From NCBI RefSeq assembly GCF_910592395.1, contig NC_088314.1:14072001-14136000 (forward strand): a stretch of 64,000 nt of DNA, in the 5' to 3' direction. This stretch comes from Lineus longissimus. Lineage: Eukaryota; Nemertea; Pilidiophora; Heteronemertea; Lineidae. Position numbers and translations under genes: made by a program. The notes beneath the pieces were generated by a model. The model was not told the DNA's origin, did no database searches, and was given only the letters and a program-made list of their open reading frames with translations. How positions within the stretch are numbered: the first letter of the stretch is position 1; every line of letters starts with the position of its first letter. Below are positions 20,624 through 32,075 of this stretch, one piece after another.

Positions 20624-20683
20624 GATGACGAAATGTGCACTAACAAAATAAGTCGTATTGAAAGCAACAATCGGCGGTGCCAA

Positions 20684-21797
20684 CGCGTTGGTTTAATTCT
20701 ATTGTATCACATCATGGTTAAGAGAAAAACCACCACAGCAAACATCATTTTGCTCATAATAGCCTTATGACGAGAATATGCTGGGCCTACTCAAATGATT
20801 TTCTCCTCAAAGTAGAACAAGTTTGCTATTGAAAAACAAATTACTGATACGAACAATCTAATGAGAGGTAGGTTACTAGAAATGCTAGAGGAAAAAAAGA
20901 AGATACTTAGGCCCACAATATCTTCCCATTGTTATTTCGTGGACGAGATGTAAGACCAACTCATTATCTGATTGCAGAACTAAATGTTCTGAACTGCTTT
21001 GCAAAGTTTACGTAGTTGATGAGTTCAAGATCACTTTGATAAAATAAAGCGCGCTAGTTAGTATGTCAATGAGCCAAATCAAGCTCTTGTTTAAATGATT
21101 TTTGGCGTCATTTCAAAAAGGTAGAATGTACAAGTGAGAGGCTGGTTAACCGGCATGTTAAATTAGGCCTTTTTCCAGCCGTCCTTGGAGCGATAACAAT
21201 TGTTTTTGTTCTAGCAACAAAGAAAAAACTCTTATGAACTTATTCTCTTGGCAACATTTCTAATACGCACAATCTAATGAGAGCTATTGGGTGACCGAAA
21301 GGTGAAGTTAAAGTGCCTAATTGTTTTATAATGAATCATGAACAAGAAAAAAGTCATTTTCGCACTTACTGGCTGTCATTTTGGCCGAGTTATATCTAAT
21401 CTGAGCTTGGATCTGTGATGAAATATCAAGCGCCCTATATAATCAGTGGGAAATTGTTCTTGAGAATAATTTCAAAAGTGCCTGGAGGTGCCTTGATCAG
21501 TTCGAAGGGCTTTAGGTCAAGGATTTCGTTTATAAATCAATACGAAAATATTATATTATGGTCTCGTGACTCCTTGCGTGGCAAACTACACTTCTAGCCT
21601 CCATGATTGGTCAAAAATGGAATATTTCAAGCTTTATTAAGAGCTGTGAGGGCAAAACTTCCCCCATTTCGCATGTGCGGGCAACTTACGCACACACATT
21701 TTGCTGAGAAGCAATCGGGATAAAAGGTAGGCCTTATAACTGTTATTTTTCCGTTTAGTTAGCAGCTCGGCTAAAAGTCTTCAGAAACAGACTTAGT
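20684..21797. other. No gene recognised; weak diverged repeat
   Basis: No supported ORF. The phrase AATCTAATGAGAG recurs at about 20855 and 21270 within similar surroundings, suggesting two diverged copies of a ~410-bp repeat. The right Polinton terminus may lie here but I cannot see it. Confidence 0.3.
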
Positions 21798-22267
21798 AAC
21801 ATCCGTCCATTATGTTCTCTTCCAGAGGGATGGTTTATACACAAGTGCCCCAAAGCCGAGAAACATTATGTTATCGTGAATCAAGGTAGGGCCTTCATTT
21901 TTATAGTTCTGTCGGCTCAGTATGATTTTGATTCAACAATAATAATCATCTCTCCTTTGGGAAATGAAATAACATGCGACCCCATATTTCTCTTCCAGCG
22001 CCATGCAGATATAAACAGCCCTTGCTGCCCGCAACATCCGTCCATTATTTTCTCTTTCAGAGGGATGGCTTATACACAAGTGCCCCAAAGCCGAGAAACA
22101 TTATGTTATCGTGAATCAAGGTAGCGCCTTCATTTTTATAGTTTTGTCGGCTCAGTATGATTTTGATTTAACAATAATAATCATCTCTCCTTTGGGAAAT
22201 GAAATAACATGCGATCCCATATTTCTCTTCCAGTGCCATGCAGATACAAACAGCCCTTGCTGCCCGC
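21798..22267 (+). repeat. 235-bp tandem duplication with exon-like inserts
   Basis: 21798-22032 and 22033-22267 are near-identical (both begin AACATCCGTCCATTAT). Each has two acceptor-like signals (TTCTCTTCCAG or TCTCTTTCAG before AGGGATGG; TTTCTCTTCCAG before CGCCATG or TGCCATG) and a donor-like GAATCAAG|GTAG. The 60-base segment between the first acceptor and the donor is open in two frames (GWFIHKCPKAEKHY in one). This may be duplicated exons of an unknown gene. Confidence 0.5.
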
Positions 22268-23002
22268 CCGATTAAAAGGTAGGCCTATTTGTTTACTCAC
22301 AAGGACACACAAAAATACTGTATCTGTCGCTATGTCGCTGAACATACCTCACTCAAAGATATTTTCCCACTTTGCGACGATATTTGGTAAAATGATTTTT
22401 TGCGAAGTGGTTGACCAATCCTAAATGAATTCATATCTTTTAAAACATTTGAGCACCCGGTTTCCTAAATATTTCTTTTTTGGCACTTAATTTGGTGATT
22501 TTTCGAAGAAATCTCATTAATTATTGATGACGTTTTGGATCACGTGATGTTAATCAAGCCGTTTTTCGCGGCAATTGCGTGCACGACGCGATATTGTAAA
22601 AATATTTTAATGCACAGCGTGTCTCAAAAAAATTGTAGTTAAAAGTGAGAATGGCATGATGGTAGCCTGTTTGAGTTCTGTTGATGAATATGCTTAGTCT
22701 GAATATAATTTCTACAACTTGTGGTCAAATGACCAGATGATTTTGAGCCTTTTGATAAAGCTACTGGTAGAATAGTCATCAGACATGTCAGAGTGACGGT
22801 AACTGAGTGAGTGTTATGTTATGTTTTGAGACTGGATGTATGTCATGTATTCCACCATATCGTCATTGATATTGACCAGGAATACTATCGATTTGTGTGG
22901 ATGTGCTCAAACAGTAAAGCATGAGCCATGATGCTTCACTTCCGAACAGATCCAGGTGACTGAGATGTCTACTACCACATTGTTGGGCAATCCCGCTGAT
23001 TC

Positions 23003-23485
23003 TTAATTCAGAAATTTCTCTATATATCTTCTGTGAAAATAAACATTCTCAGAATGATATATCTCTTGTTTGTTTGGTAATTTTAGTTGCCTATGTTTAA
23101 ACACTTTTTTGCCAGATTTGCCTGTAAAAGGCTGCCATAGTTCAGGAAAAGAAATCATATACACATTACAATGTGGATCTTTACGGTCCAAAACACCAGG
23201 GCCTACTAGTACATGACATGGCTCAATAATAGGCATTGTCTGGTATTTTTGGACGACCTTTGGATGGATAGTTTATTTTCCCTGACCCTGGCCTGGGTCT
23301 GAACGGGCTTTCAAGCCATCAATGATGCTTATAAAGGGAATAGCCTCATCAGTACCCCCACAAGAGTTATTTTGTGCCAGACATCGCGCACAGAACTTAC
23401 TGTTATCGGGGATCTCCATTACTGATCTCCCGGGGGTTTCAGTCTTGGGGACTAACTCCGGGATCAAACAGGGAAGAACATCCAC
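23003..23485 (-). pseudogene. Unknown conserved ORF in left inverted-repeat arm
   Basis: Two minus frames, 23273-23485 (FCARCLAQNNSCGGTDEAIP) and 23003-23236 (MPIIEPCH...DPHCNVYMISFPELWQPFTG), are separated by one stop. The same two pieces, with the same stop, occur in the right arm (36395-36787). Peptide differences between arms are few, suggesting a formerly coding region shared by a repeat family. No recognised domain; the CARC and Cys pair hint at zinc binding only weakly. Confidence 0.4.
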
Positions 23486-23497
23486 ACGAGATTAAGA

Positions 23498-23843
23498 TGT
23501 TATACGTACTCTTTTAATTATCCAAGAGCGAACTTGGAACTCCCGCTGCTAAGGGAGAGGCAGTTTTATATCCAGGACCCAACCAACCAGGAGACAGGGA
23601 ATGAACTGCAATGCGCCACAGCACCACGCACACGTCACTGCGCCACTGCGCCACTGCACCACGAATACGCCACCAATCAGGAGGCCAGCAGCGTACTGCA
23701 ATGCGCCGAGTCAATGCGCAAAATACGCCACCAATCATAAGGCCAGCAGCGTACCGCAATGCGCCGGGCAATGCCGCAGTCAGTTCAAATCCTCTCACCT
23801 GTACCTATTTGGGTCCTGCATAAGGCCTACCTGTTCGTTAACA
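23498..23843. repeat. Possible solo LTR within the left arm
   Basis: It begins TGTTATACGTAC and ends TTCGTTAACA (TG...CA with short inverted ends TGTTA/TAACA), inside a segment absent from the other arm. An internal direct repeat (ATACGCCACCAATCA) occurs at about 23668 and 23726. No target duplication is obvious, so the call is tentative. Confidence 0.3.
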
Positions 23844-24820
23844 GGAATAATGCAAGGTGAATACATTGAAATACAATACGATTACATTACCATCATCTCA
23901 TTTTTAGAGTTGCTGTATTAGTAAAAGATAATACCAAAAGGCCAGTGACCTCTATTAAAACCTGTGTACATTACATGTACATTGTTGTGCATAAGTCTTG
24001 GTAAAAAAAGTACACATTGGACCAATCAATCTGCACAAAATTTTGTATGTGTCAAGAAGAACCCTTTGCCAATAGCATAATAAAGTTTAAAAACATTCCA
24101 ATACCGATTGCCTGAGAAAAAAAGATTTCCGTACACCATATCCATCAAAACGTCACTGGCGCATTGATATGGCCCTGTCAAAGTACAAGTTCTAAACTGA
24201 CCAGTGAGACCACATTTTCTTAAATATATTATCAAAAAGCATATTTCTGTGATGGCCTGACTCTGTAGATTAAGAATCAACCACAGATTGAGAATTAATT
24301 CCACTTTGTTCCATCCCAGCCATGTATTTACCACAACTTGACATTTTGATAAGCTCTATGTGACTCCGGTCGTGGATGAATACATGTCTCTGCCCAAAAA
24401 GCTGATAAAGTATGTAATTTGAGCAGCATGACAAATGCCAGTGTTAAAGGTGTAAACCTAAATACCTATTACAGGACATCTTCCTGCAAGATTGTGATTG
24501 GTTTAACTTGAAGTTTGTCATCAATTTGTCTGTTGTAAATGTACATCCATGCTGTTGTCATTCAGGATAAATCTGCTTTATATCTTTCAGCTAATACTTT
24601 CTCTTCTCCAGTCAATCGGGTTTGATGAACATGTCAAGCTGTTGAATGGTGTAAACAATCATTAGCAAATAACGTCACGAATGAAAATAAGTTTGATTCC
24701 TTCCACTTGAAAAGGTCAACAGCACCACTTGCAAGAATTTGAATTTGGCATTGTGTTTACACCCTTCAACAATTGACTGTTTGTTATTAGTGTTCTTGTT
24801 TCAATGTTAGCGTTTCACTG

Positions 24821-25093
24821 TTGAAGAGTTTCAAGATGCAGAAGAGAGGAGTAGTTATCTTTAATGTTAAGTTTCTTCTTTGCATCATTTTGTCATTAAA
24901 TTTGGGCAATGGTGGGAAGTCTTCATGTACATGTAGGCCTAATCAGTATTCTAGAACATCACCTCATCAAAAAGGAATATTGCACAATGTCTACGACGGT
25001 TTGGACTTCAAAGACAAAATTATCTTCTGTAGTGTTCTGCTGATAGTTTTCTTGGCTGTCCTGATAACTCTTTGTGCTGTGACTTATGCTTAA
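24821..25093 (+). CDS. Small predicted membrane ORF, unknown
   Basis: In-frame Met at 24836 opens MQKRGVVIFNVKFLLCIILS, a signal-peptide or TM-like segment, and the frame ends with a second hydrophobic helix (IIFCSVLLIVFLAVLITLCA). The right arm (about 35770-35910, minus) keeps the first segment but then diverges through a deletion. It may be a repeat-encoded ORF rather than a gene. Confidence 0.25.
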   Translation: MKSFKMQKRGVVIFNVKFLLCIILSLNLGNGGKSSCTCRPNQYSRTSPHQKGILHNVYDGLDFKDKIIFCSVLLIVFLAVLITLCAVTYA

Positions 25094-25832
25094 TTTACTT
25101 CTTGTGTAGTTGCAGCATCAGCATGATAGAAAATCTGTATGATTGGCTTCTCCTCCCATCTACAAGCAGACCAATCAATATTCTCAACACCAAGCAGTTA
25201 GGTCCTAATAGTCATGTTCGACCTTTTGTTATATCCTACAAGAATGATAGGGCGGTTTACTCCATAGACCTTGTACAAGTGTTTGTTGGTTTTGTAGCGA
25301 TGGTGGCGATCCTAGTGTTCGGGCCTCTTCGGCTCAACTTCGGGTGTGGTCGGAACCTAAATCCGGCTGCAACATTTTATGACAAAAATCATAGGTAACT
25401 TAAACGTATTTTCCAGCTGTGCGACGGAAATAATCATTTTTACTATCGTGTTATTCAGTCAAAGATACATATAACAATAAATATCAGTCATTACTTCCGA
25501 GCACGCGTGATGTTTTTGATGAGTTACGTGCATTTATTCAAAAAAATTACGTGAAAAAATTGCAAATTTTCGGGCGACGACCGCTGTTCAAAGTCACGTA
25601 AACAGCAAACCTCAGGACTTTTTACACTTTTTTCTTAATGAAACTACCAATTAATGTTTCATCTAGAATAATATGTTCAGTTTACATGTCATTCAGAAAG
25701 ATTTTGGCAAGTTTAGGATCGATTTCCGACTTCATATTTTTCACGCCTAAATGTACGCGATAATGAGCTCGTAATTATATGCAGTGACGTCATAGCCCAG
25801 AGAGAATTACGCGGAAATGGGGGCGCGGGGGA

Positions 25833-27035
25833 AAAAGTTAGTTCCAATGCAAGCCACCAATTTCGGGAAACATGTATAGGAAGACGGTATACGTGAGTAA
25901 ACAGAGTATATTGGGCTACTAAATAATCAAGAACTTTTTTTTTCTAAAAATAGAAAAAAATATCTTAGCAGATTGTGTTGAACGAAGGCGTTGATGACTG
26001 AAATGCTGGTGACCTGTTTGCGTGCAGTCGTCATAATGAGCGTTTAAAGGGGTACGCCGTCCGTAATTATTGATGGTCTAGGATGAGAGAAATGCAGTGA
26101 CAAAAAATGCTGCAGTGCTACTATTAGTATTATGCACACACTTAATGAATGTATAACTACCATGCCATAGTTCTACGCTCGCACTATTCGCTTGTACATT
26201 CACCTACACTACTACTACATTGATAAATGCACTACATTTGTTGCACACTTAAATTTAGGCTAGTGATACAATGACTAGCTAATATGCAAATCTTAAAAAA
26301 AGGTTCAAACTATGAATGATAACAAAACGCTTCTCATTTAATCGGAATCGGTATACAGTATTGATTTAATCTTTTTTGTCACCAAGCCGTTGTCATCATC
26401 GTCATAAATCGTCTGACAACTAAATGATTCACAACCGCACGGATTTGGTCACAGTTGGTGTAGTTAAAACAATACCAACATATGAGTTCTAAGCCTTTTG
26501 ACAATGCTGGACCGCATACCATTACGAACACGTATACTGTAAATATTAAATTTGTATATATTTTAGACAGGGTAGCGAGTGAGATCAATGCCCAGGGAAG
26601 GTTTCAGACAATGGGACGAGTCTGAGAGAAGTTCGTTGTGACTCCCGGCCGTTTCAGCCAAGTTGCCGCACGAGAACAAAATGACGCGGCTTACCCTCTG
26701 TCTTGTGTCAAGGTGGCTACTATCTATTTTTTCATGAAGTCACTAGTCATCTACTGTATATATTAATACTAGAACTGGTAAAAGTCTCTTTATGGCTACC
26801 ACAGCCTTAACCGCTGGATGGAATCTCCTAATTGTTCGTATACGCGTATAGAATTTACCTGCGAAGCCATTCAGCTACGTCTCTAATCCATATTTTCAGC
26901 GCAAAACGTGTTTTTCGTGTGTTTTATCGTTTGGACAATCTGAGATCACATTTTTTTTCCGTATGAATAGCAAATGTAATAGACGGTGCTGCCATCTATT
27001 AATCTGGCAACTGAAATTGCCTTGACATTTCTAGG
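25833..27035. other. No gene recognised
   Basis: AT-rich. At about 26049 the phrase GGGGTACGCCGTCCGTAATTA occurs, related to 5583-5605 and, inverted, 57190-57215 in the GPCR intron, so a short dispersed repeat is present. Confidence 0.4.
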
Positions 27036-27104
27036 AATCCTGGTTGTCTAATGGTAAAAACACTGGCCTGCCGCCAGCGACCCGAGGTCGGAACCCGCGA
27101 TGGT
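27036..27104 (+). tRNA. tRNA-like sequence (pseudo-tRNA or SINE head)
   Basis: TGGTTGTCTAATGGTAA resembles box A, and GAGGTCGGAACCC resembles box B 30-odd bases later. Between them CTGG...CCAG can form an anticodon-like stem. T-runs follow at once (27105), as in a Pol III terminator. The acceptor stem does not pair and the base before the anticodon is not T, so a working tRNA is unlikely; a pseudogene or SINE head fits better. Confidence 0.4.
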
Positions 27105-27111
27105 CTTTTTT

Positions 27112-28742
27112 CCCTTTTTTTCCCGTGATTCTTATTGAATATATATAATATGATATATATACTGGTATATATCAGTGCGATTCCTGAAATACAGATTCCG
27201 AGCCTCGACCACCACCAATATATACGTCTGCAACTCCGAAAGGGACAGCTTAAGTAGGCCTACATAGGCCTATACAATATAACGGCAACTACATAGTCCC
27301 ACCATGTTCAGAGAGCAGAGATTCTATTCAAACCCCATCGGAATATCGCATGATACTAAACAATGCAAAGACTGTCGACGCAGGCATTACCGATTTCTTA
27401 CGGGAATTCGATCGGACATAAGCCTTCCCCAAAACAATCGCCAATACACGAATTCGTTCTCAAAATCAACGACATACTCATAAGGACGTTGCTGGGCTCC
27501 TCCAAAACGTATTTGAGTATAGACGGGCCAGTTTCTGATGGTGAAACGCAACAGGACAACTATTCCATTGCAATTCTTACATGTAATTTAATGACTCCGA
27601 CGGCATGCCAACCATTCGTCTCATCTTTAAATACGGTGCAATTGTCATGCTTCTCCGAACATTGCCATCCCTAAAGGACTCTATTTATATGGAACACGGT
27701 TTTAAACTTTCGGTGAAATTTTCAAGGAGAAGTTGTTTCAGTTAAAAGTATCCATCAGTACATTTGTAAATAACGAAGCGGTAAATAACGGCCAAATTAT
27801 AATCAAATCAATATGATATACAAATGTTTCGCTCTTTTGGATATTCCTTCCACCAATTAACGACCACTCTATGTGTCAATGCCCCAAACTCGGCTTGGAG
27901 CACAGAAAATTGCTACATATGTAGTTTCTTTACAATGTAGACTCGTCACAGCAAATATCTTTGTTAACACCTCTCTCTATATGTACCTCACAGCTAAAAC
28001 ATACTAACCTAATGTCAGTATTCCACGGGTGGTGCTCAATCGACCACAGATGTAGATGACACTTAGTTAATCTTTTTTAGCCATATATTGTATTGTAAAT
28101 TCAACGAAAAAGTCACATTCTAAATATTTCTCGAAGATAAAAAGCGAAAGCCGTTACCTTTCTCCAGAAAACAATGATAATGAATACAAAATCGTCATAG
28201 AAATTTTTATTTAGAATTTCATAAATTTTGGAATTATAATAGCTGCTACCAACAGGAAATAACGTCATTTCCTCTTGGTGCTACATGTAGGTTTTGTAGG
28301 TAGATTTAAGAAGTTAAGTTTAAGTTATATAGAATCTATCTGTCAAATGCACTGGAAGTCTCGATATAGTTTGTTCAAAAAGGATCAAGTAAGGTTGTCA
28401 TTTACAAAACTAATTGAAGATACAAATTCTATTCACGTTTAGATTCTATATAGCATTCATGTAAATTTCTTTAAAGATTCGCTACGAAAAGTTTTGAATG
28501 TGGCATTTGCGATGACACCATCAATATCTCGAGAAAGTAGGTCGTCCGATATAGAGATATCTATTGGTTGAGTTTTCATATTCCATGTAAATGTAATTCA
28601 CGACATATTATAGTGATTATTGCACGTTTTAACCAATATGGTCATACCTTCAGCAAATTTAGTGTTTTCCTCATTCCACTTCATGACAATGCACATTAGC
28701 GGAACCGACAATAATTTAACTCATGCAATTTTACGAGTTCAG
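27112..28742. other. No gene recognised
   Basis: AT-rich, with a TATATA-rich stretch at 27138-27172. A 103-codon plus frame at 27363-27674 lacks any recognisable motif. Nothing else is supported. Confidence 0.4.
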
Positions 28743-28925
28743 TCGATTCTTCGATGTGGCGTAGCATGCTCGAATATTCAGAGGTGTGTTGCCTTTTCCA
28801 CCACCTCCCTGAACGGCATTGATGGCCATGATCAAACGGAAACCTGCCACCTTCACAAGGATGCTGCTACCAAGGGCTGGAACTGCCGTGACCGGACCAG
28901 AAGACATCGGCTTTGGAAAAAGCAG
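28743..28925 (+). CDS. Possible PAN/apple-like exon
   Basis: An acceptor-like TTTTACGAGTTCAG precedes an open segment SILRCGVACSNIQRCVAFST...GHDQTETCHLHKDAA, then a donor-like CAG|GTAGCC. The C...C....C.AF...C.L spacing resembles PAN/apple domains of secreted or surface proteins. The frame extends upstream to 28620 without a clear signal peptide. One exon alone; partner exons not identified. Confidence 0.3.
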
Positions 28926-29313
28926 GTAGCCAATATTTCAATTTTCACACTCGTAACCAATTTTGCAATAACGACATAATTTGCTGTTTTTGCGTGCACA
29001 ACAAGTTAAACGCCAGCATGGTGGTCCTATCGACCCGTCGTCGGTCAGGTTTTGTTATTCTCTGTGCTTTTGCCTGACTGACGATCCCGTGTACTGCGCG
29101 GATTGATATTCTAAGTACATCAAGTATGTTAGGAATTACTACAGATTGTTTGAATGAATCTCCATCCTCCGCGCATCGCGCCCACCATCATTGTCGGAAT
29201 TATCTTCGGCAATCGTGTGACCTATACGACTCGTAAAATTTGCTGATGCGATGCCTATGAAATACACAGAAAGAAAAATGAAACTGCCAGCACTATGCGC
29301 GAGTTTCATGGTA

Positions 29314-29817
29314 CTGTAGAACGGAATATTTTCGCGCCATAAAGTTTCGCAAATGTCGAATAATGGATATATACGCGGCAAAATATTTTCGCGAGTCAAT
29401 AATTTTTTTCCCCAAAATTAAAAAATCTACTTGACATAGAGCTCCTAGTGAGTAGGCGCTGCAGTGTAGACGTCTATACTCCAATATACTGTCAACATCA
29501 TTGTGTCGAGTAATTTAAAGCTTCTGTAGCACACAAAGATGGGTGTCAATTAGGCAATAGTCATTTAAAGGTCTAGAATTTGAGGGTGTTAGATGTCATA
29601 CGTGCTAAATGAGGAGGGTATACGCCGTATTTTTATCACCTACATAGTATACCAAACCGAGATCGACACAACGCCTATAGCTGGAGACAATACCTTCGTG
29701 GAACATAGCAACAATGAAAAGCAGTAGATTTTTTGTGGCAGAACATTTTCGAGAACATGACCTACTCGCGAAATTCGCGAAAATATCCTGCACGCGAAAT
29801 TTTTCTCTTCTACAGTA
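29314..29817. mobile_element. MITE, TA target duplication
   Basis: Ends CTGTAGAACGGAATATTTTC and, on the other strand, CTGTAGAAGAGAAAAATTTC share CTGTAGAA..GRAAWATTTTCGCG. TA flanks both sides (29312-29313, 29818-29819). TTCGCGA-type motifs recur subterminally. The 504-bp interior has no ORF of note. Probably a Tc1/mariner-type nonautonomous element. Confidence 0.7.
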
Positions 29818-30497
29818 ATAAAACCATCAAGACTACCATTGGAGTTGAGGAATATGCTCGACTTTGAGATGGATCGTGTGCGCTAAACGTGGAACTCGAA
29901 CGATACAGTGAAATCGAACTTTAACTTTTGTACCATAGTCGCTTTTGAAAAAGAAACCCAATTCTCGTCCGAATTCACGGCGCAATGTCAACAGGTCAAC
30001 TGAAGAATAAACATTTCACCTACACTTCAACATTGATGGTGAATTACAGTCGTCTGGTGATAACTTCGACTCAACTGAACTGGTAAATACTCCACAGCGA
30101 TAAATTACGTGTACCTGCACAAAATTACTTTTTAATTCCAGACATGTGCCTAAGGCGTATATAATTTAGTCGGATTCCAAGTCGTGGACTGAAACTTGGA
30201 AACAACTACGTTGTATTCATTTTATGCACCGATCCAATTTGGAATTTAAAACACTTTACCGCAGAAAGAATATCATTAAAACTGATTAATTGAATACTGG
30301 TATATATATATTACTAGATAACAGTAAATATGATTCGACCTTTGGAGGTAAAGTCGGAGTGAGATTTGGAACGTTAAAAGCCCAGAAATTCAAAACGGGT
30401 TATGGCGCCTATTTAGCGGAAACAGCCTCCAAAAACAGTATAAGCATATCGATGTTTTAATACATGTATCAACACTTTGAGAGTTATGGAATTAAGG

Positions 30498-30664
30498 AAT
30501 TGAACCCGAGGCGGAGGACCTTGGTTGAGTTACCAAGACACTCGAGGGTGGAGCTAAAATACAGTCCAAACCCGAGCTGACAGGCGAGGGTTTGGACGAA
30601 ATTTTAGCTCCACCCGAGAGTGTCTTGGTAACTCAACCAAGGTCCGAAGCCGAGGGTTCAATTT
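30498..30664. repeat. Hairpin, ~75-bp arms
   Basis: From AATTGAACCCGAGGC to its complement GCCGAGGGTTCAATT, with a 14-nt loop (GAGCTGACAGGCGA region). Only a few mismatches. It is likely a small fold-back MITE; no target duplication is clear. 29820-30497 and 30665-31200 show nothing else. Confidence 0.8.
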
Positions 30665-31201
30665 CTATTCTAAAATACCTCAAACTTAAAAAGATAGGCC
30701 ACGAAATAACTTGAATATGTGCGAATTTGGCAAATTCCATCCATCGCCTGCCCGGAGCGCCGGTAGCGCCGTTGTTTACATTATGTTACGGCAGCCCGTA
30801 TAGGAAGTTCGGATCGGCTCGCTCAAGTGACGCTAAAATCCGCGCAAATGGGCTATTTGGAGCGTTTTTCTCAGCAAATATGTGTAGTGCTCATTAAAAA
30901 ACTTAGGGTGGTTGATGCTTCCTTGGCTGATTTGTGTTTGAAGCAGTGTTTTGAGAGCCTCAAACTTCTGAAGTGAGCTGTGTGCATGGTTCCACATTTT
31001 AGTGCAACCCGAGGGAACTTTGGTAGAGCATCTTGGTTGCGTGTCCAAAACACTCCACTCTCAGAACGAGGCTTATGCATTTTCCATTTAAAAGTTGACT
31101 TTACGGTACCAAGGTATTTTAGAATATATTACTAATATTCATTTCATAGGTATCAAATTGTTTAAACCGCAATCAATATCAGGCATAGGAAAACAACCAA
31201 C

Positions 31202-31540
31202 ATGCAGGAAAAAATGACCTGCATTACTTTTTCAATGGATCCGGACCATTTCCACATCCGTTGTGTTTGGAAGAAGACAAAACGTGGAAAATTTACAACT
31301 GATTATCGAATATGGCTATTCTTATATTCACTGTTCAATAGTGAGTTCGAAAGTCGGGGTAAGCACCACAGCGTCCTTCTTGGCACTGGCGACTCACTTA
31401 GCGCTATGCCTCGGATTGGGTTACCTCGACTTAAATGGCTGCCGAGTGTGTTTTTTGAGAAAAGGTGGAAGACGAATGTAATACACATTTGTTCTATTGC
31501 ATCAGACTACAGTTTTGGGGCAAAAAAGGGAAGTAATTGA
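31202..31540 (+). CDS. Uncertain ORF, unknown
   Basis: ATG at 31202 opens MQEKMTCITFSMDPDHFHIR; 112 codons. An overlapping frame (31263-31481) encodes a hydrophobic stretch (TTASFLALATHLALCLGLGY). Neither has a known motif or splice context. Included only because two long frames overlap in an otherwise stop-rich region. Confidence 0.15.
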   Translation: MQEKMTCITFSMDPDHFHIRCVWKKTKRGKFTTDYRIWLFLYSLFNSEFESRGKHHSVLLGTGDSLSAMPRIGLPRLKWLPSVFFEKRWKTNVIHICSIASDYSFGAKKGSN

Positions 31541-32075
31541 AGAATAATTGATATAAGGATGTGAAAAATTCGGCCAATAGGGTTAGTGATTGTTTTTTGC
31601 AGTTTACGTACGTACACAAAGTCTTGGGTCATTCTTTGTTACGCTATTTTACTCTACTATTACTCGGGCCTGGCGCAATAGCGTTTGGGCTCAATTCATA
31701 CTGGGCATGCGCTTCTAGGCGCGAGAGCCGGTGCGATCGACTACCTAATCATCACGAGATCTCACAGGGAGGCGCGTGGTTTTACCAGGCTGGCTATAAA
31801 TATTGTTGCCGTAAGGTTTCCCCAATGGAAGTCAGAATGGAACGAAACCTCTTTAATTATGTTATCCCAAAGTGGCAATATACGTTAATAATGGTTTGAT
31901 TTAATCAAGATGCGTGCATTATTACTTGTGACGATTGTCAAATCAAGAGCAAGAAAGCAGTAGCATTCCGTCTCTCAAAATTATTGTATTATATTAACTT
32001 GAGCATATTAATCCTTCATCATGTTTATAACCTGAAGATGTTTTATCTTAACTTTCAACCAAAACGCCGAACTAG

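Larger units (their letters stand above)
12290..20683 (-). mobile_element. Polinton-like element remnant with nucleotide-metabolism genes
   Basis: The block runs on one strand: dUTPase, dNK-like kinase, a small ORF, a CXXC protein, and integrase (split by the DIRS element). Spacing is tens of bases or less. Integrase type and tight packing indicate Polinton/Maverick or a related adintovirus-like virus. PolB, ATPase and capsid genes are not found here; the capsid/protease fragment at 1-5052 may be from a related copy. No terminal inverted repeat could be located. Confidence 0.65.
22425..25832 (+). repeat. Left arm of a large inverted repeat
   Basis: Complementary to 35210-37364 over its length, with insertions relative to that arm at about 23398-23886, 23939-24397 and 24918-25295. 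Outer ends match at ATCTTTTAAAACATTTGAGC, inner ends at GAGAGAATTACGCG.AAATGG. Divergence is a few percent by eye. Either two copies of one unknown element in opposite orientation or one huge fold-back. Confidence 0.8.

Noticed and set aside
23534-23823. Frames rich in Cys, Arg and His at 23534-23823
   Set aside because: Open on both strands over a GC-rich repeat; likely LTR sequence without coding content.
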